Source: Paraurantiacibacter namhicola
GTDB taxonomy: Bacteria; Pseudomonadota; Alphaproteobacteria; Sphingomonadales; Sphingomonadaceae
Reading direction: 5' to 3'
Assembly: GCF_001687545.1 (NCBI RefSeq)
Contig: NZ_CP016545.1
Location: 1-64,000, forward strand
DNA: 64,000 nucleotides
In this document: in pieces, positions 32,352 to 41,057 of the stretch
Position numbering within the stretch: the stretch's first letter is position 1
Layout of the letters: every line of letters starts with the position of its first letter
Notes under the pieces: generated by a model
The model's input: the letters and a program-made list of their open reading frames with translations, nothing else
The model's database searches: none
Told to the model about the DNA's origin: nothing
Made by a program: the position numbers and the translations under genes

Positions 32352-33711
32352 TGCGTTCGTCAATCAGCCGGAGAGGTTTTTGCCGCGTGTCGATCTGCGT
32401 GGCGGCTGCCGTGCCGCCGGGCTCGGCCAGTTCCACGTCCACTTCCACGCCCAGCCCCTGTTTCAGCGTGTCCGCCAGCGCCGCTGCATCCGTGCCCCCG
32501 CGGCTTTCTAGTGTCACGCGCATGGCATCGCGGCCACTCGCATCGCGGCGCAGGTGGCAGACATACTCGCCCGTCAAATCGCTGCGGTTCTCGATCAGCG
32601 AGCCGATGGCATGGGGGAAGACGTTGATACCGCGCAGCTTCACCATGTTGTCGCTGCGTCCGCGGAAGCCCGCGATGCGTTTGAAGGCGATCTCGCCCCG
32701 GCCATCCAGCTCGTGCGTAATGTCATGCGTGTTGAAGCGGATGCAGGGGGCGATGTCGTCCTTGTAAAGGCAGGTGACCACCATGTCGCCCGTCTCGCCA
32801 TGCGCCACCGGGCTGCCGTCGTCGATATCCAGCAATTCCAGATATTGCGCGTCTTCCCACACATACATGCCATCGCGCTCCGGCCCCTCGCCCGCGATAG
32901 AGCCGGTGTCGCCCACGCCGTACCAGTCATAGGCCTTTGCGCCGTGCCATGCGGCCTCCGTCGCCGCGCGGTCCTCCGTACCAAGATGGCCAATGATCAT
33001 GCGGATATCGATCTGGTCGAACAGGCCCAGCTCCTCCGCCGTGCCGGCCAGCTTGCGGATGTAATCCACGAAGCCGACGATGGCGGTGACGCCGAAATCG
33101 GCCATCAGCCGCACCTGGTTGACGCTGCGCGTCTCGATCCCCGTTCCGGCGGACAGGAACACACAATTGGTGAACTTGGTCACCGCTTCGCGGATGTAAT
33201 GCCCGCCATTGATCATGCCGTGACCGTAGACGGAATGGACCACGTCCTGCGCCTCCAGCCCCATCCAGCGATACATGCGGCCGACCAGCAGATTGCCGAC
33301 CTCGCGCCCCTTGGGGCCGAACATCAGCACCTGCGGCTTGCCGGTGGTGCCGCTGGTGGTGTGGAACACGGTAGGCGGGCGCGTGGCCGGATCGCCCATG
33401 CCGTGGAAGTCGCCATAGGGCGGATGCTCGGCTATGGAGGCCATCAGGTCGCTCTTGTCGTAAACCGGCAGCTTGCCGATGTCCTGCAGGCCCGCGATGT
33501 CGCCCGGCTCTATGCCCTTCGCGCCCCACAGGCGCTGGTAGAAGGGCACCCGCCAGCCGCGCTCCATCAGGCGGCGGAACTGGGCATCCTGCAGGGCGAA
33601 CAGCTCGTCCCGGCTCATGCTGCGATAGCGGTCGAGGAAGGCCTGGCCGACCGGGTAATCGGACAGCATCTGCCGGTGGTCCAGGGCCTCGAAATAGGTC
33701 GGATAGGTCAT
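32344..33711 (-). CDS. Phenylacetate-CoA ligase-like (PaaK family) adenylate-forming enzyme
   Basis: A 455-aa ATP-dependent acyl-CoA ligase or adenylyltransferase. It has the P-loop-like adenylation motif HTTSGTTGKPQVLMFG near residue 115, YGVGDTG, and the C-terminal motif GFRGRSDNMVKLRGINVFPHAI typical of PaaK. It would activate a carboxylic acid with CoA. ATG 33711 overlaps the stop of the MmgE/PrpD gene (ATGG/TGA pattern). The frame runs open upstream, but that part is not family-like. Confidence 0.9.
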   Translation of the reverse strand: MTYPTYFEALDHRQMLSDYPVGQAFLDRYRSMSRDELFALQDAQFRRLMERGWRVPFYQRLWGAKGIEPGDIAGLQDIGKLPVYDKSDLMASIAEHPPYGDFHGMGDPATRPPTVFHTTSGTTGKPQVLMFGPKGREVGNLLVGRMYRWMGLEAQDVVHSVYGHGMINGGHYIREAVTKFTNCVFLSAGTGIETRSVNQVRLMADFGVTAIVGFVDYIRKLAGTAEELGLFDQIDIRMIIGHLGTEDRAATEAAWHGAKAYDWYGVGDTGSIAGEGPERDGMYVWEDAQYLELLDIDDGSPVAHGETGDMVVTCLYKDDIAPCIRFNTHDITHELDGRGEIAFKRIAGFRGRSDNMVKLRGINVFPHAIGSLIENRSDLTGEYVCHLRRDASGRDAMRVTLESRGGTDAAALADTLKQGLGVEVDVELAEPGGTAAATQIDTRQKPLRLIDERNG

Positions 33712-34994
33712 GGGATTTCCGTGAAATAGGCGAGCGGGTCGGTGAAGATGCGCAGGTCGGCATCGGCAGGCGCGAGTTCGCGCGCGAGGGCGAGCTTGGC
33801 GGAGCGCTGGTCTTCGGACAGCGGGTTTGCCGGACTGCCGAGCGTTGCATCGACGGCGTATTCGCTCGCCTGTCCGGCGCCATCGGTGATCGTCAGGCGC
33901 TGGGGGAAGAGGGCATTGGGATCCTGATTGCCATCCGCCACCATTTGCACCCGGCCAGCCAGCTCTGCCAGTTGCGGGTCCGCGATGTGATCGGGCGTGA
34001 AGCGGCGCGGATCGATCCGTCCGTCCACCAGCATCAGGGCAGTGAGATAAGGCATGCACAGCCGCGCCCAGGCCGGCGTCATGTCGGGCGCATAGGCCCG
34101 GTCCACCAGCCGCCGGATCAGCGGCGGGGCGGCCAGTTCGACTGCCGACACATCCTGCGGATCGAGCGCCAGTTCCTGCAGCTTGCCCAGCGCCGCATGG
34201 CTTGCCCGGCCGCTTGGGAAAGGCTTGGTGCTGACCTCCGCAATGCACCAATTGCGGCCAAGCCCGGATGTGTAGCGATCCAGCGCGCCATCTTCGAACA
34301 GCTCGAAATAGCCGAAGGGCCCCTCCAGCGCGTGCTGCGGACCGGCGAAGCCTGCCTTTGCAAGGTCGCTGGCCGTGACGGCGGCGCGCGCGGCATTGGC
34401 GATCTGGAAGGGTAGCGTCTCGCTGCCTTCGACATGCGCCTGCATGGTCCCCGCAGCGGAGGAATAGGCGAGGCCGAGCGCATCGCGCAGCGGCGCACCG
34501 TCGAGCCGCGCGACGGCAACCGCCGCACCCATCACGCCGGTGATGGCCGGGCGGAAGAAACGCATTGCGCTATCCACGCAGAGGCCAAGTCCGGAGGCCA
34601 CATCGACGCCGATGGCGAGCGCCACCAGCGCGTGGTTCGCATCGCATCCGCCGCGCCGGTCTATCGCCGCGCCAAGCGCTGCGGTCACCACGCTCATCGC
34701 ATGAACCACGGCGGGCTCGTGCACCGCGTCCCATTCCAGGCAGTGGATGCGGTATCCGTTGACGAACGCGGCGGAGGCTGCCGGCAGCCGCTCTCCGCAG
34801 CCGATCAGCCGCGCGTCCGCGCCCGCGCCAAAGCTACGCGCGACGGAGGTAATGGCGGGTTCGCCCGGCGCGCCAACGCCGGCGGCGCCGATGGCCAGCG
34901 TGTCGCCCAGCAGGCGCACAGCAGCCGCGCGCACGTCATCGGGCAGCACATGGTCTGCGCCGGCAAAGGCGATGAGGTCTTCGGTCCCGCTCAT
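33708..34994 (-). CDS. MmgE/PrpD family protein (1 of 2)
   Basis: A 428-aa protein of the family that includes 2-methylcitrate dehydratase PrpD and cis-aconitate decarboxylase/iminodisuccinate epimerase relatives. Family features are the helical start, HCLEWDAVHEPAVVH, FFRPAITGVMGAAVA and STKPFPSGRASHAAL. It acts on tri- or dicarboxylates. It is paired with a second, diverged family member directly upstream, suggesting a heterodimer or two successive steps. Confidence 0.88.
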   Translation of the reverse strand: MSGTEDLIAFAGADHVLPDDVRAAAVRLLGDTLAIGAAGVGAPGEPAITSVARSFGAGADARLIGCGERLPAASAAFVNGYRIHCLEWDAVHEPAVVHAMSVVTAALGAAIDRRGGCDANHALVALAIGVDVASGLGLCVDSAMRFFRPAITGVMGAAVAVARLDGAPLRDALGLAYSSAAGTMQAHVEGSETLPFQIANAARAAVTASDLAKAGFAGPQHALEGPFGYFELFEDGALDRYTSGLGRNWCIAEVSTKPFPSGRASHAALGKLQELALDPQDVSAVELAAPPLIRRLVDRAYAPDMTPAWARLCMPYLTALMLVDGRIDPRRFTPDHIADPQLAELAGRVQMVADGNQDPNALFPQRLTITDGAGQASEYAVDATLGSPANPLSEDQRSAKLALARELAPADADLRIFTDPLAYFTEIP

Positions 34995-36217
34995 GCCAAC
35001 CACTCCGCCAGCATCGTGTCCAGCGCGGCGGCGTCATCGCCTTCCAGCGCCAGTGCCTGCGCGCGGTCCGCCTCGGCCGTATCCAGCCCGCCCCATTCGG
35101 CCAGCATCGCCATCTTGCCGCCGATCTCTTGCGGGCCGACAGGACGCTCGGGATCGCCCAGCGTATCCGCCACCGCATGGCCGTTCACCCGCGCGCCGAA
35201 ATGCGCCGGATAGTGCGCGGTGAATTCCGCATCCTCCGTCACGCTCACCTGCGCGCGCAGTTCGCGCAGCGCCTCGATGGCATCCGGCGTAAAGTCTTCG
35301 GGGCGCGCGTCGCGGCCATCGGCAACCACGGCGACGGCATGCTGCAGGGAAAACTTCGCCTCCTGCTCGCTTGCGGGGTCTGGCCTGTCGCAGAAGGCCA
35401 GCGCATCGGCATAGGTCTCGACCGTGAAGGGCGCCTGCAAAGTGTCGCCCGCGCGCAATTGCAGCGCCGCATCGATGGCCGGGTGAGCATGGCGGCAGGC
35501 GGCGAAGGGCTTGAAGCTGACCTGGTGGATCAGCCAGCCGTCGGCGCCTCCGCCCAGTGCGCCCGGCGTCCGCGTCATGGCCGCAAACAAACCTTGCGGA
35601 CCTTCCAGCAAGCCATGCGGCCCCGTCACGCCATGCGCTGCATGCAGCGCCGCATCGCGCCCGGTGCGCAGCGCATGGAAGATATGCCATTGCTTGGTCG
35701 CATTATCGCCATGCCGCATGTGCCAGAGTCCGCCGCTGACCGATCCGGCATTCGCCAGTGCATCCGCCGTCTGCTGCGCGGAGAGGCCCAGCAGCGATGC
35801 CGCGGCCGCCGCCGCGCCGAACACGCCCGCGGTCGTGGTGGCATGCCAATGCGCGTAGTGATGCTCGTCAAGCGCCATGCCCACGGCAATCATCGCCTCA
35901 TACCCGCGCACCGCCGCATCTAGGCGGGTCACCAGTGCGGCCCCGGGAACGCCCATCGCCGCAGGCCACACCACTGGGCCGGGATGCAGCAGGGCCGTGC
36001 GGTGCACATCGTCCATTTCCAGCGGATTGCCGAGATAAGCGGACTGCTCCCACGCGTGGCCAGACACTGCGCGCGCCAGCGTGCCAGCGGGCATGTTTCG
36101 CGCGCTTGCAACGCAGGCCAGCCAATCCAGCAGGTGCAGCCGCGCACGCTTTCGCTCGCTTTCGCCAACCGGGCGCGCTAGCCTGTCGGCCAGATCACGA
36201 AGCAGGCCCGCCGTCAT
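34991..36217 (-). CDS. MmgE/PrpD family protein (2 of 2)
   Basis: A 408-aa protein of the same family as the next gene: YLGNPLEMDDVHRTALLHPGPVVWPAAM, HATTTAGVFGAAAAAA, VSFKPFAACRHAHPAIDAAL. It is the first gene of a ten-gene minus-strand operon ending at 27091, with almost every junction overlapping. The 41-base space to the divergent GntR regulator contains no copy of the TTGTCCGGACAA operator. Confidence 0.88.
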   Translation of the reverse strand: MTAGLLRDLADRLARPVGESERKRARLHLLDWLACVASARNMPAGTLARAVSGHAWEQSAYLGNPLEMDDVHRTALLHPGPVVWPAAMGVPGAALVTRLDAAVRGYEAMIAVGMALDEHHYAHWHATTTAGVFGAAAAAASLLGLSAQQTADALANAGSVSGGLWHMRHGDNATKQWHIFHALRTGRDAALHAAHGVTGPHGLLEGPQGLFAAMTRTPGALGGGADGWLIHQVSFKPFAACRHAHPAIDAALQLRAGDTLQAPFTVETYADALAFCDRPDPASEQEAKFSLQHAVAVVADGRDARPEDFTPDAIEALRELRAQVSVTEDAEFTAHYPAHFGARVNGHAVADTLGDPERPVGPQEIGGKMAMLAEWGGLDTAEADRAQALALEGDDAAALDTMLAEWLA

Positions 36218-36258
36218 CGGATGGCCCTGCCCGGCAACAGGGTTCGGGAGAGACCAGT

Positions 36259-37014
36259 TTGGCAGATGCCGCAGCGAAACCGGCGAAAGGCAGCCTGCCG
36301 CGTTACCTGCAGCTGGCGGGCGATCTTCGGGAGGACATCCTTGCCGGCCGCTTTTCCGATGGCACGCAATTCCCGACCGAAACCGCCCTTTGCGAACGCT
36401 ATGAAGTCAGCCGCTTCACGGTGCGCGAGGCGCTCAAACGTCTGCAGGCCGAAGGGCTTATCGCCCGCAAACGCGGCAGCGGCACCATCGTCCAGCCCGC
36501 CAGCGCGCGCGGCGGAGCGCTGCATCAGCCGCTGTCCAATATCGGCGAGCTGCTGCAATATTCGCGTGACAGCGCGGTGGCTTATGCGCCGCATGCCAAG
36601 GGCAAGCTGCCGCGCGAGATCGCGGTGCAGATTGCGGAGCGCACGGACGGCACCTGGCGCAGTTTTCGCGGGGTTCGCCGCCATGCGTCCGATGCGCTGC
36701 CCATCGCCGTGACGGACGCCTATTTCCATGAAAGCCTGGGCGATGCGATCGACCGGCTGGACCTCGACAAGGGCACCCTGTTCAGCCAGATCGAGCAGCT
36801 GGCGGGCGTCGGCATCGGGCGCGTTACGCAGGATATTCAGGCCGTGGCCGCCGATGCGGAAACCGCCGCCGCGCTGGAGATGGAGAAGGGCGATCCGGTC
36901 CTGCGGATCCTGCGCTGCTATCTCGATCCTGCGGGCAAGCTGTACGAAATCTCGGTCAGCCACCACCCCGGCGACCGGTTTGCATACGCCATGCATATCG
37001 ATCTCGACAGCTAG
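36259..37014 (+). CDS. GntR/HutC-family transcriptional regulator with UTRA domain
   Basis: A 251-aa regulator. The winged HTH (residues about 20-85: YLQLAGDLREDILAGRF, LCERYEVSRFTVREALKRLQAEGLIARKRGSGT) is followed by a UTRA effector domain (about 100-245, ending YEISVSHHPGDRFAYAM). It is the only regulator in the supercluster. The start is TTG 36259, with GGGAG 8 bases upstream, and no better in-frame start exists. HutC-type proteins bind palindromes of the TGGTCTAGACCA kind, close to the TTGTCCGGACAA repeated in this cluster, so it is the best candidate for the regulon repressor. It runs divergently from the MmgE/PrpD operon. Confidence 0.92.
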   Translation: MADAAAKPAKGSLPRYLQLAGDLREDILAGRFSDGTQFPTETALCERYEVSRFTVREALKRLQAEGLIARKRGSGTIVQPASARGGALHQPLSNIGELLQYSRDSAVAYAPHAKGKLPREIAVQIAERTDGTWRSFRGVRRHASDALPIAVTDAYFHESLGDAIDRLDLDKGTLFSQIEQLAGVGIGRVTQDIQAVAADAETAAALEMEKGDPVLRILRCYLDPAGKLYEISVSHHPGDRFAYAMHIDLDS

Positions 37015-37019
37015 GCCCA

Positions 37020-38117
37020 TCAGCCTGCATCCGCCGCATCGCCGAGCCCGGGTACGGCCCCCGGCGACCACTTATCCTGTCCGGCAAAGCGTATCGCGGG
37101 TGCGATATGATGGCTGCCGTCCGGCGCAGTGACCATCAGTCCGCGCTCCCGCACCTGCGGCGCATCGAAAGCCTCCCGGAAGTCCAGCACGGGTGCGAAG
37201 GCCACGTCCCTTCCGTGGAACCAGTCTTCCCATTCGGCGCGGGTGCGGCTGGCAAAGGTTTCGCGCAGGACAGCGATCAGCTCGCTCTGCTCCCCTGCCG
37301 GGCGCAGCGCAAGATCGAGCAGGTCCTCGCGCCCCAGCCCCTCCAGCAGGGCCTTGGCAAACTTCGGCTCGCGCCCGGCGAGCGCGATGTGGCCCCCGTC
37401 GGCGGTGGCATAGACCTGGTAGAGCGCCGCCCCGCCGGTCGAACGCTGGCTGGCGCTGACAGGGCTTTCCCCGCCCGCAATCGCAGGCCCGGCGATATGG
37501 CTGGTCCACGGCAGCAGAGCATCGAACATGGCGCAGTCCAGATAGGCCCCCTCGCCCGTACGCGCGCGGCCGATCAGGGCCATCAGCACGCCCGATAGCG
37601 CGGTCAGGCTGGCGGCCATGTCGGCTGCGGGCACGCCGGGGACGACCGGCTTGCCATCGGCGCCGTCATTCATCGCCAGGTGCCCGGTCATCGCCTGCAC
37701 GGCCATGTCGTGCGCCGGGTGGTCGGCCAGCGGGCCGTCCTGCCCGAAGGCGGAGATAGAGCAATAGATCACGTCCGGCCGGATCGCGCGGACCGCATCG
37801 TAATCGAAGCCGAGCCGGGCGATGGCGCCGGGGCGGAAGCCCTCGACGAAGACATCCGCCTCGGCGCAGAGCGCGCGCAGGGCTGCCTTTCCGGCATCGG
37901 ACTTCAGGTCCAGCGCCACGCTTTCCTTGCCCCGGTTGCAATTGGCGAACCAGACCGAATGGCCCGCCTCGAAAGGCTCCATCTGCCGCGCGGGATCGCC
38001 GCTGGGCGGCTCCACCTTGATGACCCGGGCGCCCTGGTCGGCCATCATCATCGTCATCACGGGGCCCGGCAGGAATTGCGAGAGGTCGACGACCGTTATG
38101 CCTTCCAGCATGCCCAT
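37020..38117 (-). CDS. Class III CoA-transferase (CaiB/BaiF family), 1 of 2
   Basis: A 365-aa family III CoA-transferase. The N-terminus GITVVDLSQFLPGPVMTMMMADQGARVIKVEPP is typical, and the catalytic aspartate is Asp137 in PAHDMAVQAMTG. It moves CoA between acids, for example from succinyl-CoA to a substituted dicarboxylate. It starts 3 bases after the stop of a second transferase and ends convergently with the GntR gene. Confidence 0.9.
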   Translation of the reverse strand: MGMLEGITVVDLSQFLPGPVMTMMMADQGARVIKVEPPSGDPARQMEPFEAGHSVWFANCNRGKESVALDLKSDAGKAALRALCAEADVFVEGFRPGAIARLGFDYDAVRAIRPDVIYCSISAFGQDGPLADHPAHDMAVQAMTGHLAMNDGADGKPVVPGVPAADMAASLTALSGVLMALIGRARTGEGAYLDCAMFDALLPWTSHIAGPAIAGGESPVSASQRSTGGAALYQVYATADGGHIALAGREPKFAKALLEGLGREDLLDLALRPAGEQSELIAVLRETFASRTRAEWEDWFHGRDVAFAPVLDFREAFDAPQVRERGLMVTAPDGSHHIAPAIRFAGQDKWSPGAVPGLGDAADAG

Positions 38118-38120
38118 GGA

Positions 38121-39338
38121 TCAGATCACGCCCTTGTCGCGCAATTTGCCCACGGCGTCGGCATCGTAACCCAGCTCGCCCAGCAGGCTGTCGCTGTTCT
38201 CGCCCAGCAGGGGTGCGGCGCGATTGGGCAGCCGTGCCCCATCCAGCCGGATGGGGCTGGCCAGGATCTGCATGTCCTCGCGGTCGGGATGGTCCACGCT
38301 GTCGCGCATGCCGGTTTCCCGCAGCCATGGATTGTCCAGCGCCGCGCCAAGGCCATAGACGGGCGCGACCGGGACGGTGCCGGCCAGCAGGTCCTGCCAG
38401 TGCGCCATGGGCTGCTTGCCGAATTCCTCGTCCAGCAGCTGCGTCAGCGCATCGCGGTTGGCGCGGCGCGCGGCGTTATCGGCAAAGCGCGGGTCATCGG
38501 CCAGGTCCGTGCGGCCGATGGTCTGCGTCAAAATATCCCAGAACTTGGGCAGCTGGCACATCACGAACATCCAGCCATCGGCGGCGCGAAACATCTGGCT
38601 GGGCGTGGCGGTGGGGTGCGCGCTGCGCGGCTCGCGCCCGGATTCGTCGCCTTCGTTCATGTACCAAAGTGCGGGATAGCTGGTCTGGTGGATCGCGGCG
38701 GAAAGCAGGTCCGTGTCCACATCACGGCCCTTGCCGCTGCGCTGCGCATCGACCAGCGCGGCCAGCAGGCCGATGGCAAACAGCGTCCCGGTCATGAAAT
38801 CGACCATGGACAGGCCCATGCGCTGCGGTTCGCCGCCCGGCTCGCCCGTCAGGCTGCAATAGCCCGCCTCGGCCTGCATCAGGTAATCGTAACCCGGCCA
38901 GCGGGCGCGGGCATTGTCGCGGCCATAGGCGGAAAGATGCGCGCAGACGATGGCGGGGTTCACGCCGGCCAGCGCCGCATAGTCGAGGCCGAGCCGCGCA
39001 GGCAGGTCGCCGCGCATGTTGTTGGCCACCGCGTGACTGGTGGAGACCAGCCGGTGCAGGATTTCCTGCCCTTCGTCCGTATGCAGGTCCAGCGTCAGGG
39101 ATTTCTTGTTGAGGTTGAAGGACTGGAAATACAGGCTTTCACCCGGCCGCAGGAAATGCGGGCCAACGGCGCGCGCGGTATCCCCGCCGCCGCGCCGCTT
39201 CCCATCCGGCCCGGATTTTCCGGGGGGTTCGATCTTGATAACTTCCGCGCCCAGCTGAGCCAGGTGCATCGTGCCGTAAGGGCCCGCGCCATACTGTTCG
39301 GCGCTGACGATCCGGTATCCGGTCAGGGGCAGGTGCAC
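38121..39338 (-). CDS. Class III CoA-transferase (CaiB/BaiF family), 2 of 2
   Basis: A 405-aa family III CoA-transferase with the nucleophile Asp151 in WPGYDYLMQAEAG and the family N-terminal motif (MHLAQLGAEVIKIEPPG). The start is assigned to GTG 39338, 12 bases after the acyl-CoA dehydrogenase stop; it is the first start giving a family-like N-terminus. Two different transferases side by side suggest either two CoA-activation steps or two related substrates. Confidence 0.88.
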   Translation of the reverse strand: MHLPLTGYRIVSAEQYGAGPYGTMHLAQLGAEVIKIEPPGKSGPDGKRRGGGDTARAVGPHFLRPGESLYFQSFNLNKKSLTLDLHTDEGQEILHRLVSTSHAVANNMRGDLPARLGLDYAALAGVNPAIVCAHLSAYGRDNARARWPGYDYLMQAEAGYCSLTGEPGGEPQRMGLSMVDFMTGTLFAIGLLAALVDAQRSGKGRDVDTDLLSAAIHQTSYPALWYMNEGDESGREPRSAHPTATPSQMFRAADGWMFVMCQLPKFWDILTQTIGRTDLADDPRFADNAARRANRDALTQLLDEEFGKQPMAHWQDLLAGTVPVAPVYGLGAALDNPWLRETGMRDSVDHPDREDMQILASPIRLDGARLPNRAAPLLGENSDSLLGELGYDADAVGKLRDKGVI

Positions 39339-39349
39339 GCCGGGCGCCG

Positions 39350-40537
39350 TCAGGCCGGATTGTCTTTGATGTGCTGTTTGGCGATGATGATCCGCTGCAT
39401 TTCGTTGGTCCCTTCCCCGATGCACATCAGCAGGCTGTCACGGTAATAGCGCTCGATGTCGTACTCCTTGGAATAGGAGTAGCCGCCATAGATGCGCATG
39501 GCATCCTGGCTGTTGTCCACCGCCGCTTCCGAGGCGAAGAACTTGGCCATGCCCGCTTCCTTGTCGCAGCGCTCGCCGCGGTCGTAAGCCTCTGCAGCAT
39601 CCATGGTCAGCAGCCGCGCGGCGCGCGCACGGGTGGCCATCTCGCCGATCTTCAGCTGGATCGCCTGGTGCTGGGCAATGGGCTTGCCCATGGTATGGCG
39701 TTCCTGCGCATATTGCGTGGCGTGGCGCAGGCTTCCTTCGGCCAGCCCCACACCGCGCGCGGCGACATTGATGCGCCCGAGCTCCAGCCCGCCGGTCGCC
39801 TGGAAGAAGCCTTCACCCTCCGCGCCGCCGATCAGCTGGTCTGCGGGCACGCGGTAATCTTCCATCACCAGCTCGGCGGAATCGATCGCCTTGTAACCCA
39901 GCTTGTCGAACTTCTTGCCGACGGAAAGCCCATCGCGCTTGTCCACGATGAACAGGCTCATGCCCTTGTAGCGCGGCTCCGACTTCGGATCGGTCTTGGC
40001 CAGCAGGGCAAAGGCGGAACCGTTGATGGCGTTGGAGATCCAGGTCTTCGTGCCGTTCAGGACATATTCGTCGCCCTCGCGCCGCGCGGTGGTGCGGATG
40101 GCCTGCAGGTCGGTGCCGGCATTCGGCTCCGTCAGGGCAAGGCCGCCGCGGATCTCGCCGGTGGCGAATTTGGGCAGCCACTTGGCCTTCTGCTCCGGCG
40201 TGCCGAACCGTTCCACGGCAGCGGCCATGATCAGGTGCGAATTGAAGATACCGGTGATGGCCATCCAGTGGCTGGAAATGCGCATCACGATCTTGGCATA
40301 CGTCGTCGCGGGCAGGCCAAGGCCGCCATATTCCTGGCCAATCGTGGCACCGAACAGCCCCATGTCGGCCATCTGGTGGACGAGCGCCTCGGGCCATTCG
40401 TCATTGTGATCGTGGTGCTGGATTACGGGGATGACCTCGCGCTCCAGCCAGCGGTCGATCGCGTCCAGGAAGGCGACTTCCTCGTCCGGGTCGATGGTGC
40501 GCACTCCGGCGTCTTCGATAAGGGCTGCGGTTGCCAT
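39350..40537 (-). CDS. Acyl-CoA dehydrogenase
   Basis: A 395-aa FAD flavoprotein. It has GGLALTEPNAGTDLQAIRTTA and the WISNA segment for FAD and substrate contacts, and the catalytic base Glu375 in IGEGTNEMQR at the position used by short- and medium-chain enzymes. It would desaturate a pathway acyl-CoA, possibly a substituted succinyl-CoA given its neighbours. ATG 40537 has AGGAG and AAGGA upstream and lies 10 bases after the MaoC stop. Confidence 0.92.
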   Translation of the reverse strand: MATAALIEDAGVRTIDPDEEVAFLDAIDRWLEREVIPVIQHHDHNDEWPEALVHQMADMGLFGATIGQEYGGLGLPATTYAKIVMRISSHWMAITGIFNSHLIMAAAVERFGTPEQKAKWLPKFATGEIRGGLALTEPNAGTDLQAIRTTARREGDEYVLNGTKTWISNAINGSAFALLAKTDPKSEPRYKGMSLFIVDKRDGLSVGKKFDKLGYKAIDSAELVMEDYRVPADQLIGGAEGEGFFQATGGLELGRINVAARGVGLAEGSLRHATQYAQERHTMGKPIAQHQAIQLKIGEMATRARAARLLTMDAAEAYDRGERCDKEAGMAKFFASEAAVDNSQDAMRIYGGYSYSKEYDIERYYRDSLLMCIGEGTNEMQRIIIAKQHIKDNPA

Positions 40538-40547
40538 GTCCTTGCTC

Positions 40548-41057
40548 CTATGCGTCCAGATTGCCGTGGCCGCGCTTCCACACCAGCACGGAGCGCTTGT
40601 AATGCGCGCAGATATCGCCGTTCTGGTTTTTTGCGGTGGTCTTGAAAGTGACGATGCCCTGCTGCGGCCGGCTCTTGCTTTCGCGCTTTTCCAGGATCTC
40701 GCTTTCGCAATACAGCGTGTCGCCCACGAACAGCGGGTGGACCATGCGGACCTCGTCCCAGCCAAGGTTGGCGATGGCCTTGCCGCTGGTGTCGGACACG
40801 CTCATGCCGGTCATCAGCGCGATGGTCAGCGGGCTGACCACCAGCGGCTTGCCGAATTCGGTGTCTTTCGAAAGCTCGTAATCGAAATGCGCCGGATGCG
40901 TGTTCATGGTCAGCAGCGTGAACCACACATTGTCGGCATCGGTGATGGTCCGGCCCGGCCGGTGTTCATAAACGTGGCCGACCACGAAATCCTCGAAATA
41001 GCGGCCCTGCACTTCGCGGAACCGGCCCGGCGAAACCTCGATCACTCCGTCACGCAT
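40548..41057 (-). CDS. MaoC-family acyl-CoA hydratase
   Basis: A 169-aa hot-dog-fold hydratase. The segment ITDADNVWFTLLTMNTHPAHFDYELSKDTEFG carries the catalytic Asp/His pair of the MaoC type and resembles mesaconyl-CoA/itaconyl-CoA hydratases. It lies between a CitE-like lyase and an acyl-CoA dehydrogenase. ATG 41057 overlaps the lyase stop by 8 bases. Confidence 0.88.
   Translation of the reverse strand: MRDGVIEVSPGRFREVQGRYFEDFVVGHVYEHRPGRTITDADNVWFTLLTMNTHPAHFDYELSKDTEFGKPLVVSPLTIALMTGMSVSDTSGKAIANLGWDEVRMVHPLFVGDTLYCESEILEKRESKSRPQQGIVTFKTTAKNQNGDICAHYKRSVLVWKRGHGNLDA

Noticed and set aside
27393-36217. A polysaccharide utilisation system, suggested by the TonB receptors and deacetylase-family genes
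   Set aside because: There are no glycoside hydrolases, SusD-like proteins or sugar kinases. The deacetylase-like proteins have no signal peptides, and the neighbours are CoA and amide enzymes.
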